Assembly: GCA_030040825.1 (NCBI GenBank)
Contig: JASHSY010000124.1
Span: 1 to 19,960, forward strand
Origin: Xanthobacteraceae bacterium
GTDB taxonomy: Bacteria; Pseudomonadota; Alphaproteobacteria; Rhizobiales; Xanthobacteraceae
Reading direction: 5' to 3'
Length of the DNA: 19,960 bases
The notes below the pieces were generated by a model, which did not search any database, was not told where the DNA came from, and saw only the letters and a list, made by a program, of their open reading frames with translations. This document shows, one piece after another, positions 8,078 to 15,701 of this stretch (the stretch's first letter is position 1; the number at the start of each line of letters is the position of its first letter). Position numbers and translations under genes: made by a program.

Positions 8078-10240
8078 TCAGTCAACGTCGAAGCGATCGG
8101 CGTTCATCACCTTCGTCCACGCCGCGGCAAAGTCCTTGACGAACTTCTCTTTTGCGTCAGCGCAGGCGTAAACCTCGGCCAGCGCGCGGAGTTGCGAGTG
8201 CGAACCGAAGATCAAATCGACCCGGGTTGCGGTCCACTTGGCCGCCTTCGTCTTCCGGTCACGACCTTCGTAGGCATTCTCACCAGACGGCCGCCACTCC
8301 GTACTCATGTCGAGCAGGTTCACGAAAAAGTCGTTCGTCAGCGTCTCCGGCTTCTTGGTGAAGACACCGTGCTTGGACTGTCCGGCGTTGGCGCCGAGCA
8401 CGCGCAGCCCGCCGACGAGCACCGTCATCTCCGGTGCGGTGAGTCTGAGCAATTGTGCCTTGTCGATCAACGCCTCCTCCGGCGACATCAGCGACCTGCC
8501 GTGGAAATAATTGCGGAAGCCGTCAGCAACCGGTTCGAGCGGCTTAAAGGATTCAACGTCGGTCTGTTCCCGCGACGCATCCATACGACCTGGCGTGAAG
8601 GCAACTTTCACGTCGTGGCCCGCCTTCTTGGCGGCTTTCTCGATGGCAGCGCTGCCACCCAGAACAATCAGATCGGCGAGCGAGACCTTCTTCTTACCTT
8701 TGTTGAAGGCTTTTTGGATTGCTTCAAGCTTCTGCAGGACTTTTGCCAGTTCGCCCGGCTGGTTGACCTCCCAATCCTTCTGCGGAGCAAGGCGAATGCG
8801 GGCCCCGTTCGCGCCGCCACGCTTGTCCGAGCCGCGGAACGTCGAGGCCGATGCCCACGCCGTCGAGACGAGCTGTGATACCGACAGACCGGACGCAAGG
8901 ATTTTCGCCTTCAGAGCGGCGATATCCTGCTTGCCGATCAGCGGATGATTCACCTTGGGGATCGGGTCCTGCCAGATCAGCGTCTCTTTCGGCACCAGCG
9001 GGCCGAGATAGCGCTGGATCGGACCCATGTCGCGGTGCGTGAGTTTGAACCACGCGCGCGCAAACGCGTCGGCGAACTGATCCGGATGTTCGAAGAAACG
9101 CCGCGAAATCTTCTCGTAGGCCGGGTCCATCCGCAGCGAGAGGTCAGTCGTGAGCATGGTCGGCACATGCTTCTTCGATTTGTCGAAGGCGTCAGGAACG
9201 GTGGCAGCAGCTTCCTTTGCTTTCCACTGCGGTACACCAGCCGGACTCTTCGTCAGCTCCCATTCGTTTTCGAACAAGTTTTTGAAGAAAAGGTTGCTCC
9301 ATTTCGTCGGCGTCTGCGTCCAGGTCACTTCCGGGCCGCCGGTGATGGCGTCGGCGCCGATGCCGGTGCCATACTTACTCTTCCAGCCCAGCCCCTGGTC
9401 TTCGAGAGCGCCGCCTTCCGGCTCTGGCCCAACCAGCGACGGATCGCCGGCGCCGTGGGTCTTGCCGAACGAGTGACCGCCCGCAATCAGCGCGACGGTC
9501 TCTTCGTCATTCATCGCCATGCGGAAGAACGTTTCGCGGATATCCTTGGCCGCCGCGACCGGATCCGGGTTGCCATTCGGTCCCGCCGGGTTGACGTAGA
9601 TCAGTCCCATCTGCACGGCGCCAAGCGGATTTTGCAATTGGCGCTCGCCACTGTAGCGCTCGTCGCCGAGCCAGGTTCCTTCAGGGCCCCAGTAGAGCTC
9701 CTCGGGCTCCCAGACGTCGGCACGGCCGCCGGCAAACCCGAACGTTTTGAATCCCATCGATTCAAGAGCCACGTTGCCGGCGAGAATCATCAGATCGGCC
9801 CAAGAGATTTTCCGTCCGTATTTCCGCTTGATCGGCCACAACAGGCGGCGCGCTTTGTCGAGGTTGGCGTTGTCCGGCCAGCTATTAAGCGGCGCAAAGC
9901 GTTGCTGTCCCGCGCCGGCTCCGCCGCGGCCGTCGGCGATGCGGTAAGTACCCGCGCTGTGCCACGCCATGCGGATGAACAGACCACCATAGTGGCCGAA
10001 GTCCGCCGGCCACCACTCCTGGGAGTCCGTCATCAAAGCACGGAGATCCTTGATGACGGCCTTCAGATCGAGGCTCTTGAATTCTTTGGCGTAGTCGAAC
10101 GTCCCGCCCATAGGATCGGACAAAGGAGAGTTCGCGTGGAGACTCTGAAGGCTGAGTTGGTCCGGCCACCAGTCATGATTCGTACGGGCGTGGGAAAACG
10201 GGCATTTGCCCGCGGCCTTGTCGTCGGTTTTTGCGTCCAT
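8078..10240 (-). CDS. katG: Catalase-peroxidase KatG
   Basis: KatG is a bifunctional haem catalase-peroxidase that destroys H2O2 and oxidises small donors. It is 720 residues, full length, with the duplicated peroxidase domains typical of the family. The distal haem residues Arg90, Trp93 and His94 occur in FIRMAWHSAGTYR. The catalase-specific crosslink trio is Trp93, Tyr215 (GLIYVNPAG) and Met241 (FRMAMNDEE). The proximal ligand His256 lies in AGGHSFGKTHGAGDP and its hydrogen-bond partner tryptophan at 307 (EVTWTQTPTKW). All are spaced as in mycobacterial KatG with an offset of 14. There is no signal peptide, so it is cytoplasmic. The ATG at 10240 has GGAGAG upstream. It is divergent from oxyR with a 167-base shared control region, implying OxyR regulation, and is followed by a clear terminator. 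Confidence 0.98.
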   Translation of the reverse strand: MDAKTDDKAAGKCPFSHARTNHDWWPDQLSLQSLHANSPLSDPMGGTFDYAKEFKSLDLKAVIKDLRALMTDSQEWWPADFGHYGGLFIRMAWHSAGTYRIADGRGGAGAGQQRFAPLNSWPDNANLDKARRLLWPIKRKYGRKISWADLMILAGNVALESMGFKTFGFAGGRADVWEPEELYWGPEGTWLGDERYSGERQLQNPLGAVQMGLIYVNPAGPNGNPDPVAAAKDIRETFFRMAMNDEETVALIAGGHSFGKTHGAGDPSLVGPEPEGGALEDQGLGWKSKYGTGIGADAITGGPEVTWTQTPTKWSNLFFKNLFENEWELTKSPAGVPQWKAKEAAATVPDAFDKSKKHVPTMLTTDLSLRMDPAYEKISRRFFEHPDQFADAFARAWFKLTHRDMGPIQRYLGPLVPKETLIWQDPIPKVNHPLIGKQDIAALKAKILASGLSVSQLVSTAWASASTFRGSDKRGGANGARIRLAPQKDWEVNQPGELAKVLQKLEAIQKAFNKGKKKVSLADLIVLGGSAAIEKAAKKAGHDVKVAFTPGRMDASREQTDVESFKPLEPVADGFRNYFHGRSLMSPEEALIDKAQLLRLTAPEMTVLVGGLRVLGANAGQSKHGVFTKKPETLTNDFFVNLLDMSTEWRPSGENAYEGRDRKTKAAKWTATRVDLIFGSHSQLRALAEVYACADAKEKFVKDFAAAWTKVMNADRFDVD

Positions 10241-10293
10241 GGCTCTCTCCGGTCCGTGTTGCGTTCTTCTTCGAGTTGAGGCGCTGTCGGTCA

Positions 10294-10356
10294 GATTCCA
10301 GTTGGTATCCTCGGTGCGATCTGACGAGCGTTGGCGATAGTTAAGCCCGTATCCTC
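10294..10356. promoter_or_regulatory. Repeated GAT...ATC motifs in the katG-oxyR control region
   Basis: Two imperfect dyads, GAT-N10-ATC (10294-10309) and GATA-N10-TATC (10336-10353), each end in the same 8-base sequence GTATCCTC (10305-10312 and 10349-10356), 44 bases apart, about four helical turns. With the perfect palindrome at 10387-10405 they suggest several OxyR contact sites, some placed to control katG. No experimental site is known for this sequence, and short motifs of this type can occur by chance. Confidence 0.4.
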
Positions 10357-10386
10357 ATCAGGTCTAATCGTATTGCCTGCTGGTAG

Positions 10387-10405
10387 CGATAAGCATAGCT
10401 TATCG
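10387..10405. promoter_or_regulatory. Perfect palindrome, likely OxyR operator
   Basis: CGATAAGC-ATA-GCTTATCG has 8-bp arms and a 3-base centre. It contains the T-N11-A core (T10390, A10402) that defines LysR-family binding sites and ends two bases before the oxyR start codon. A site there would cover the oxyR promoter or transcript start and so would fit negative autoregulation, as known for many LysR-type genes divergent from their target. Confidence 0.65.
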
Positions 10406-10407
10406 GT

Positions 10408-11346
10408 GTGATCACTTTGCGTCAGTTACGGTATTTGGTGTCGCTCGCCCACCACCGGCATTTTGGGCGGGCCGCGGATGATTGCGCCGTGACGCAGCCC
10501 GCCTTGTCGATGCAAGTGCGGGAACTTGAACGCGAGATCGGGGCCGAATTGGTAGAGCGGCGGGCCGGTGAAATCGCCCTCTCTGAAATCGGCGTAGAAG
10601 TAGCGCGCCGCGCGGAACATATTCTCGCTGCCAGCCGCGACCTCGTTGACTTTGCCCGCCACCGCGAGATCCTTTCCGGCAAACTTCGCCTTGGAATTAT
10701 CCCGACGTTGGCACCCTACGTGCTGCCTCGTGCTTTGCCGCAGCTGCAAAAATCATATCCCCTGCTGCGTCTGGAAGTGCGGGAAACACAGACCAAAACG
10801 TTGCTCGATGAACTCGCTGCCGGCGAGCTCGACACGGTGATGCTGGCGTTACCGCCCGACGGCGCCGACTTGGAGACGCTGCCGCTGTTCGACGATCGAT
10901 TCCTGCTGGCGATGCCGGCGTCCGATCCGCTGCCGACATTCCGGCGGGTGGGAGTGAAAGATTTCGATCAGCGTCGGCTTATTCTGCTGGAGGAGGGCCA
11001 CTGCCTGCGCGACCAGGCGTTGGCGTTCTGCGGTACGGCAAACAGCGACGCACAGGCGAGCCTCGGTGCGACTTCGCTGGCGACAGTCATGCAGATGGTG
11101 GCGAACGGATACGGTGTGACACTCCTGCCGGAAGTCGCCGCCGAAATGGAGGCGCGTGACGGCCGGGTCAAACTGTTGCGTTTCGTCGAGCCGCAACCGG
11201 CCCGCACGGTCGGGCTCGCTTGGCGACGCACATCGCCGCGCAAACGCGATTTCACAGCGTTGGGCGAGATTGTCGTCGAAACATTGGGCCCCGCAACAAA
11301 GCGGCACGTCAGCCGCGGAACAGCTCGGCGGCAAGCGCGCGCGTAA
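10408..11346 (+). CDS. oxyR: Hydrogen peroxide-sensing LysR-type regulator OxyR
   Basis: The 312-residue LysR-family regulator has an N-terminal winged helix-turn-helix (residues 1-60: TLRQLRYLVSLAHHRHFGRAA, TQPALSMQVRELEREIG) and a substrate-binding-like effector domain (about 88-295). It carries the OxyR-type cysteine pair: EEGHCLRDQALAFCG gives two Cys residues nine apart, matching the peroxide-reactive disulfide pair (Cys199/Cys208 in E. coli). With divergent katG, this makes OxyR a firm call. The start is forced to GTG 10408 because an in-frame TAG lies at 10396-10398 and later starts would remove the DNA-binding helix. No Shine-Dalgarno sequence is visible, so translation may be leaderless. 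The 3' end overlaps convergent hdaA by 38 bases. Confidence 0.95.
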   Translation: MITLRQLRYLVSLAHHRHFGRAADDCAVTQPALSMQVRELEREIGAELVERRAGEIALSEIGVEVARRAEHILAASRDLVDFARHREILSGKLRLGIIPTLAPYVLPRALPQLQKSYPLLRLEVRETQTKTLLDELAAGELDTVMLALPPDGADLETLPLFDDRFLLAMPASDPLPTFRRVGVKDFDQRRLILLEEGHCLRDQALAFCGTANSDAQASLGATSLATVMQMVANGYGVTLLPEVAAEMEARDGRVKLLRFVEPQPARTVGLAWRRTSPRKRDFTALGEIVVETLGPATKRHVSRGTARRQARA

Positions 11347-11983
11347 CCGGCCGCCTCAATCGCAGTGCTTCGTTGTCGAGGGCTGCAATTGCCGCGCGTG
11401 CCGCGGCAAATGAACGCTCTATATGCGTAGACAGATATCCCACCACTCCTTCATCGAGGACGAGCTGACGGTCGCCGGCCAATTTAACAATGACGGCGCG
11501 CAATATCGCGTCATCGGGCGCCTGCAACGATGCCACCGGCAGCGCGCGCAGCCGCGAAGCGAGATCGGGAAGCACCGTCGGCCAACTGGCCGGCGTCGTC
11601 TGCGCACTGAGCAGAAGGAACGCGTTTTCCTCGCGCGCAAGATTGATCAAATGGAACAGCGCCCGGTCATCGGTGCCGATCGCGGCGTCCTCGACGACGA
11701 GCGCCCCGGTGGCCAGCGCCGACGGCACGTCGATTTTGTCGAGCGCACGCGCCGTCGTCACGCGAGCGCCCGCCGCAGCCGCCCACATCATGGCCAGATG
11801 GGTTTTGCCCGAGCCCTCCGGCCCGACCAATGCGACGGCATTCGCCGGCCAGTCCGGCCAGCAGTCGACGAGTGCAAGCGCCTTTTCATTGCATGGCCCC
11901 GACAGGAAATCCTCGCGCGCATAGCTCTCGGCGTGGTCGAGCGCAAGCGCGAGCTGACGCGGGCGTTGAGCTACGGCACTCAA
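11309..11983 (-). CDS. hdaA: DnaA-related replication regulator HdaA
   Basis: The 224-residue AAA+ protein is related to DnaA domain III. In Caulobacter and other alphaproteobacteria, HdaA acts with the sliding clamp to stimulate ATP hydrolysis by DnaA and prevent re-initiation. Visible features are the N-terminal clamp-binding motif QLALAL (residues 10-15), the conserved DHAESYAREDFLSGP, a P-loop GPEGSGKT (54-61), a Walker B-like ALVVEDA, and the box VII motif LASRLRALP containing the arginine finger. There is no C-terminal DnaA DNA-binding domain, as expected. The best start is TTG at 11983, overlapping the TGA of the upstream membrane-protein gene (TTGA), which implies translational coupling. 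The open frame extends upstream to 12412, but that part is antisense-like shadow of the transporter gene. Confidence 0.88.
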   Translation of the reverse strand: MSAVAQRPRQLALALDHAESYAREDFLSGPCNEKALALVDCWPDWPANAVALVGPEGSGKTHLAMMWAAAAGARVTTARALDKIDVPSALATGALVVEDAAIGTDDRALFHLINLAREENAFLLLSAQTTPASWPTVLPDLASRLRALPVASLQAPDDAILRAVIVKLAGDRQLVLDEGVVGYLSTHIERSFAAARAAIAALDNEALRLRRPVTRALAAELFRG

Positions 11984-13047
11984 AGCGTTTGCTCGCCGGT
12001 ATAGATCGGGCTTGCGCGATAACGTCGGATGGCGAACCGCGTCAGCACGCCGGCCGCCGCCGCCATCGGAACGGCGAGCAATAGGCCGACAAAGCCGAAT
12101 AGATAGCCGGCCGCTAACAGCGCGAAGATCAGCCACACCGGATGCAACCCGACGCTCTCGCCGACAAGCTTGGGTGAAAGCACGTTGCCCTCGAGAAATT
12201 GGCCAATCAGTACAAGGCCGACGATCATGACGATATGCGACCAATCGGGGAAAAATTGCGCCAGCGCGATGCCAAGCGAAATGACCAGCGCGGTCAGCGA
12301 GCCGACATAGGGAATGAAGGTGAGAAGGCCCGAGACAACGCCGATAAGCAGCCCAAAACTTAGTCCCGCGAGCGTCAGTGCGGCCGCATAATAAGCGCCG
12401 AGAATGACGCACACCAGGAGCTGGCCGTGCAAATACCCGGAGATCGCCGTATTGATTTCTCGCACCAGGCCATGAACGGTTTCCTTCTGCCGCAGTGGGA
12501 TCAATTGATCGAAGGCGTTGATAGCGCGGTTCCAGTCACAGAGCAGATAGAACGCGACAACCGGTGTAATCACTATGAGTGAAAAAATTGAGAGCAGCGC
12601 CTTACCCTTCGTCAGCAAGGCCGGCAGAACAGTACTCAAATAGGCGACGGATTTATTCACCAAGTCGGCGGCCGACCAATCGCCGCCGCCGGACGCACCG
12701 CCGATCACCCGCTGAAGCCATTGATGACTTGGATCGTTGAGGAAAGACTGAAGCTGACGCGCGTAGGCGGGAATGTGAGCGACAAATGCCGACAACTGAT
12801 TGACCAACAGCGGCACGATCACGATCAAGAGCGCGACGAGAACGATAATGAAACCGCCCAAAATTATCAGTGCCGCGAAGAGACGGCTCAGGCCGCGCTT
12901 GGTGAGGCGATTGGCGAGCGGGTCGAGCAGATAGGCCAGCACGGCGCCGACCACGAACGGCAGAAGGATCGCGCGCAGCAACCACAGCAGGCCGATAAAG
13001 ACCAGGAACGCGGCGATCCAGAAGACGATATGCCGCTCGAACCGCAT
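11980..13047 (-). CDS. AI-2E/PerM family transporter-like membrane protein
   Basis: The 355-residue polytopic inner-membrane protein has an N-terminal helix pair (IVFWIAAFLVFIGLLWLL, FVVGAVLAYLLDPLANRL), a third helix at about 60-85, a soluble loop of about 60 residues containing the glycine-rich patch GGASGGGD, and then four to five further helices. The family signatures DPLANRLTKRG, LLTFIPYVGSLTAL and EGNVLSPKLVGESVGLHPVWLIFALL are all present. Members have been linked to export of AI-2, ions or osmotic solutes, so the substrate is open. AAGGA lies 8-9 bases before the ATG at 13047. It sits 28 bases downstream of the CDP-alcohol phosphatidyltransferase gene and overlaps hdaA by four bases, so the three form an operon. 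Confidence 0.92.
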   Translation of the reverse strand: MRFERHIVFWIAAFLVFIGLLWLLRAILLPFVVGAVLAYLLDPLANRLTKRGLSRLFAALIILGGFIIVLVALLIVIVPLLVNQLSAFVAHIPAYARQLQSFLNDPSHQWLQRVIGGASGGGDWSAADLVNKSVAYLSTVLPALLTKGKALLSIFSLIVITPVVAFYLLCDWNRAINAFDQLIPLRQKETVHGLVREINTAISGYLHGQLLVCVILGAYYAAALTLAGLSFGLLIGVVSGLLTFIPYVGSLTALVISLGIALAQFFPDWSHIVMIVGLVLIGQFLEGNVLSPKLVGESVGLHPVWLIFALLAAGYLFGFVGLLLAVPMAAAAGVLTRFAIRRYRASPIYTGEQTL

Positions 13048-13075
13048 AGCCCACGTCCTTGCGGCGATCGGGCGA

Positions 13076-13621
13076 TCAGTGCCCGGTGCCGAACGAATTC
13101 ATGTGGCGGAGCCACTCGGCGAGATAGAAGGCGATCGAAAGCAAGGTCAAGACGGCGACCAGTCCGACCCCGATCGCCGTAATCGCCGTAACGTTCACGC
13201 CGAAGGTGTACTCGGCCAATACCCAGGCGGCGAGCAGGATTTGCGCCAGCGTATTCGCTTTCGAAACCGGCAGCGGCTTGATCGGCATCGGCTTTCCCAC
13301 CATCCAGGACAGCATGAAACCGGCAATGATCATGATGTCGCGCGAGACGACAAGGATAACCAGCGAAATCGGCAACGCAGCGGCGATACCGAGCGCGACG
13401 TAAATCGAAACTATCAAGGCCTTGTCCGCCAACGGATCGATGTAGGCACCGAGCTCGCTGGCCATATGGAAACGCTTGGCGATAAAGCCGTCCACGGCAT
13501 CGCTGATGCCGGCGGCCAAAAACAGAAAAAAAGCCGCAGCCATTTCGCCGGACGTGATCGCCCAGACCACGATCGGCACCAAGATGATGCGCCCCAAAGT
13601 GATGAGGTTTGGAATACCCAA
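13076..13621 (-). CDS. CDP-alcohol phosphatidyltransferase
   Basis: This integral membrane enzyme transfers a phosphatidyl group from CDP-diacylglycerol to an alcohol; phosphatidylglycerophosphate synthase (PgsA-like) is the nearest type. It is 181 residues from the TTG at 13621 (MGIPNLITLGR), the usual length. The catalytic CDP-OH motif is Asp41, Asp44-Gly45, Ala48-Lys49, Gly58, Asp62, Asp66 (DAVDGFIAKRF ... GAYIDPLADK). Lysine replaces the common arginine after Ala48, a conservative change. Several transmembrane helices follow. The start is uncertain: a GTG at 13678 would add 19 residues rich in Arg and Lys. The longer open frame up to 14197 is antisense to purM. I leave the gene symbol blank because Rhizobiales can carry more than one paralogue. 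Confidence 0.87.
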   Translation of the reverse strand: MGIPNLITLGRIILVPIVVWAITSGEMAAAFFLFLAAGISDAVDGFIAKRFHMASELGAYIDPLADKALIVSIYVALGIAAALPISLVILVVSRDIMIIAGFMLSWMVGKPMPIKPLPVSKANTLAQILLAAWVLAEYTFGVNVTAITAIGVGLVAVLTLLSIAFYLAEWLRHMNSFGTGH

Positions 13622-13723
13622 AACCGGCCCCGACTCCAGCGCCTCTTGTAGGATATAGGCACGGCCGCGCTTGCGCACCCGGCGATTCCGACGTAGGAGG
13701 CGCCGAACCGCCCGTTCCCGGGC

Positions 13724-14821
13724 ATGGAGCCATCGGCAATTGGTGCGCCCGTGAAAGAGGCACGCTACGCGGCTGCCGGTGTCGACATCGACGCCGGCAA
13801 CCGCATGGTGGAACTGATCAAGCCGCTTCTGCGCAAGACCGCGCGCGCGGGCGCCGATGCAGAGATCGGCGGCTTCGGCGGCCTGTTCGATTTGAAGGCA
13901 GCCGGCTTTTCCGATCCGCTGCTGGTCGCCGCAACCGACGGAGTCGGCACCAAGGTCAAGGTCGCCGTCGAGACGGCGCGCCACGATACGATCGGTATCG
14001 ATCTCGTGGCGATGTCGGTGAACGATCTCGTGGTGCAAGGCGCGGAGCCACTGTTCTTCCTTGACTATTTCGCCTGCGGCAAGCTCGATCCGCAGGTGGG
14101 CGCAAAAGTCGTCGCCGGCATTGCGTCGGCGTGTCGCGAAACCGGCTGCGCCCTGATCGGTGGTGAAACCGCTGAAATGCCCGGCATGTATCAACATGGC
14201 GATTACGATCTGGCCGGCTTTGCCGTAGGCGCGGTCAACCGCGCGGATCTACTGCCACGGCGCGACATCACTCCGGGCGACGTGGTAGTTGGCCTCGTCG
14301 CATCGGGCGTGCACGCAAACGGATTTTCACTGGTGCGCCACGTGGTTGCCGCGTCCGGCCTTGCCTGGGACGCGGCCGCTCCGTTCGATCCCTCCCGCAG
14401 CCTGGGCGAAGCATTGCTTGCTCCAACACGCCTCTATGTGCGTTCGTGCCTTGCCGCAATTCGCGGGACTAAGGCCGTCAAGGCGCTTGCCCATATCACC
14501 GGCGGAGGATTCGCCGAAAACATTCCGCGCGTATTGCCGCGCGGGATGTGCGCCTCGATCGATCTCGGCCGCGTTCCGGTCCTTCCGGTTTTCAAGTGGC
14601 TTGCCGCAGCAGGAAAAGTCGGCAAAACGGAAATGCTACGCACGTTCAATTGCGGAATCGGCATGGTTGTCGTGCTGGACGCGAAAGAAACCGCCGGCGC
14701 CATCGAATGCTTCGCGGCAAACGGGGAAACCGCGATACGGCTTGGCGAAATTATCGCGACCGACGGCGATGTGCGGGTGAAATTTCGCGGACATCTCGAC
14801 CTGTCCTGGCAAGAGCCATGA
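13724..14821 (+). CDS. purM: Phosphoribosylformylglycinamidine cyclo-ligase
   Basis: PurM is AIR synthetase, the ATP-dependent ring closure of FGAM to aminoimidazole ribotide (step 5 of purine synthesis); it is cytoplasmic and dimeric. It has 365 residues in a continuous frame. Signatures run YAAAGVDIDAGNRMVE (about 15-30), GGFGGLFDL, the ATP-site loop ATDGVGTKVKVA, DLVAMSVNDLVVQGAEPLFFLDYFACGKLD, GCALIGGETAEMPGMY, SGVHANGFSLVR and AHITGGGFAENIPRVLP. The ATG at 13724 lacks a good Shine-Dalgarno sequence (a GGAGG lies too far away, at about -23). The conserved part begins near residue 10, so a GTG at 13754 is possible. It ends in ATGA, shared with purN. Confidence 0.96.
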   Translation: MEPSAIGAPVKEARYAAAGVDIDAGNRMVELIKPLLRKTARAGADAEIGGFGGLFDLKAAGFSDPLLVAATDGVGTKVKVAVETARHDTIGIDLVAMSVNDLVVQGAEPLFFLDYFACGKLDPQVGAKVVAGIASACRETGCALIGGETAEMPGMYQHGDYDLAGFAVGAVNRADLLPRRDITPGDVVVGLVASGVHANGFSLVRHVVAASGLAWDAAAPFDPSRSLGEALLAPTRLYVRSCLAAIRGTKAVKALAHITGGGFAENIPRVLPRGMCASIDLGRVPVLPVFKWLAAAGKVGKTEMLRTFNCGIGMVVVLDAKETAGAIECFAANGETAIRLGEIIATDGDVRVKFRGHLDLSWQEP

Positions 14822-15435
14822 ATCGCAAGCGCGCCGCTGTGCTGATTTCCGGCCGGGGCTCGAACATGATGGCGCTGATCGAAGCGGCCAAAGCCGATGA
14901 TTATCCGGCCGTGATTGCACTGGTCGTTTCCAATCGTCACGACGCTCCCGGTCTTGAGCGTGCCCGCGATGCGGGTATTCCCGCCGCGGTAGTCGATCAC
15001 GCTCGGTTCGGCGAAGATCGCGCGGCATTCGAACAAGCGCTTGACGCCAAGCTTCGCGAGCACCGGATCGATCTTGTGTGCCTTGCCGGCTTCATGCGCC
15101 TTCTGACCCCCTGGTTCGTCGCCCGCTGGAGCGGCCGGATGCTCAACATCCATCCGGCGCTACTACCGCAATTCAAGGGGCTGCACACGCACCGGCGCGT
15201 GCTCGAAGCCGGCGCGACGCGGCACGGCGCCACCGTCCACTTCGTTGTGCCGGAAATGGATGCAGGACCGATAGTCGAGCAGGAATCGGTCGCGGTACGC
15301 GACGACGATACGGAAGCAACATTGTCCGCGCGCGTGCTCGAACTCGAACACCGGATCTACCCGCGGGCGTTGCGCGCGCTTGCCGAAGGCAAAGTAGGCT
15401 TGACCGCGGCAGCCGACCAAGCAAAAGCAAAGTAG
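14818..15435 (+). CDS. purN: Phosphoribosylglycinamide formyltransferase
   Basis: PurN is GAR transformylase, which moves a formyl group from 10-formyl-tetrahydrofolate to GAR (step 3 of purine synthesis). It has 205 residues. The phosphate-binding loop is ISGRGSNMMALIEA (10-23). The catalytic triad residues Asn110 and His112 lie in MLNIHPALLPQFKGLHTH, and Asp148 in GATVHFVVPEMDAGPI. The start codon overlaps the purM stop (ATGA, 14818-14821), a strong sign of translational coupling with purM. The open frame upstream to 14548 is not part of the protein. The C-terminus ends in a short Ala/Lys tail. Confidence 0.97.
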   Translation: MNRKRAAVLISGRGSNMMALIEAAKADDYPAVIALVVSNRHDAPGLERARDAGIPAAVVDHARFGEDRAAFEQALDAKLREHRIDLVCLAGFMRLLTPWFVARWSGRMLNIHPALLPQFKGLHTHRRVLEAGATRHGATVHFVVPEMDAGPIVEQESVAVRDDDTEATLSARVLELEHRIYPRALRALAEGKVGLTAAADQAKAK

Positions 15436-15440
15436 ACGCA

Positions 15441-15468
15441 AAAACCCCCGGCCGCTAAGCCGGGGGTT
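15441..15468 (-). terminator. Intrinsic terminator between purN and the cold-shock gene
   Basis: A 10-bp perfect stem pairs AACCCCCGGC (15443-15452) with GCCGGGGGTT (15459-15468) around the loop CGCTAA. On the minus strand it is followed by three more Ts (total TTTTT), fitting termination of the cold-shock gene, whose stop lies 30 bases away. For purN on the plus strand the U-tail is only two bases, but the stem begins eight bases after the stop and probably serves both genes. Confidence 0.85.
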
Positions 15469-15497
15469 ACAGGATCAGAATTTTTCCGCGTGAGCGC

Positions 15498-15701
15498 TCA
15501 AGCCACCTTGAGGTTTTCCGCCGAGCTGCGGCCGCGGTTGGTCACCAGTTCGTACTCGACTTCCTGGCCTTCATTAAGCGTGCGCAGACCGGCACGCTCG
15601 ACCGCGGAAATGTGGACAAATACGTCCTTGTCGCCGGTTGCCGGTTTGATAAATCCGTAGCCCTTCGTGGGATTAAACCATTTGACGGTGCCTTTTTGCA
15701 T
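15498..15701 (-). CDS. cspA: Cold-shock domain protein (CspA family)
   Basis: The 67-residue single cold-shock domain binds single-stranded RNA and DNA and acts as an RNA chaperone. The five-strand OB-fold carries RNP1 KGYGFI (residues 13-18) and RNP2 VFVHIS (27-32), preceded by the typical GTVKWFNPT. The ATG at 15701 has GAGGAGA about eight bases upstream. A 284-base gap without genes separates it from ndk, room for the long untranslated leader common in this family. Rhizobiales have several such paralogues, so the exact csp name and whether this one is cold-induced are not known from sequence. Confidence 0.94.
   Translation of the reverse strand: MQKGTVKWFNPTKGYGFIKPATGDKDVFVHISAVERAGLRTLNEGQEVEYELVTNRGRSSAENLKVA

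Noticed and set aside
8945..10279. Open frame of 444 codons on the plus strand opposite katG
   Set aside because: It is antisense to a protein with every KatG active-site residue in place, has no recognisable domain, and is the expected by-product of GC-rich codon usage.
11984..12412. Upstream extension of the hdaA frame
   Set aside because: It lies within the membrane-protein gene in another frame and the conserved HdaA N-terminus begins at 11983.
13622..14197. Upstream extension of the CDP-alcohol phosphatidyltransferase frame
   Set aside because: It is antisense to purM and lacks domain similarity; the family N-terminus begins at about 13621.
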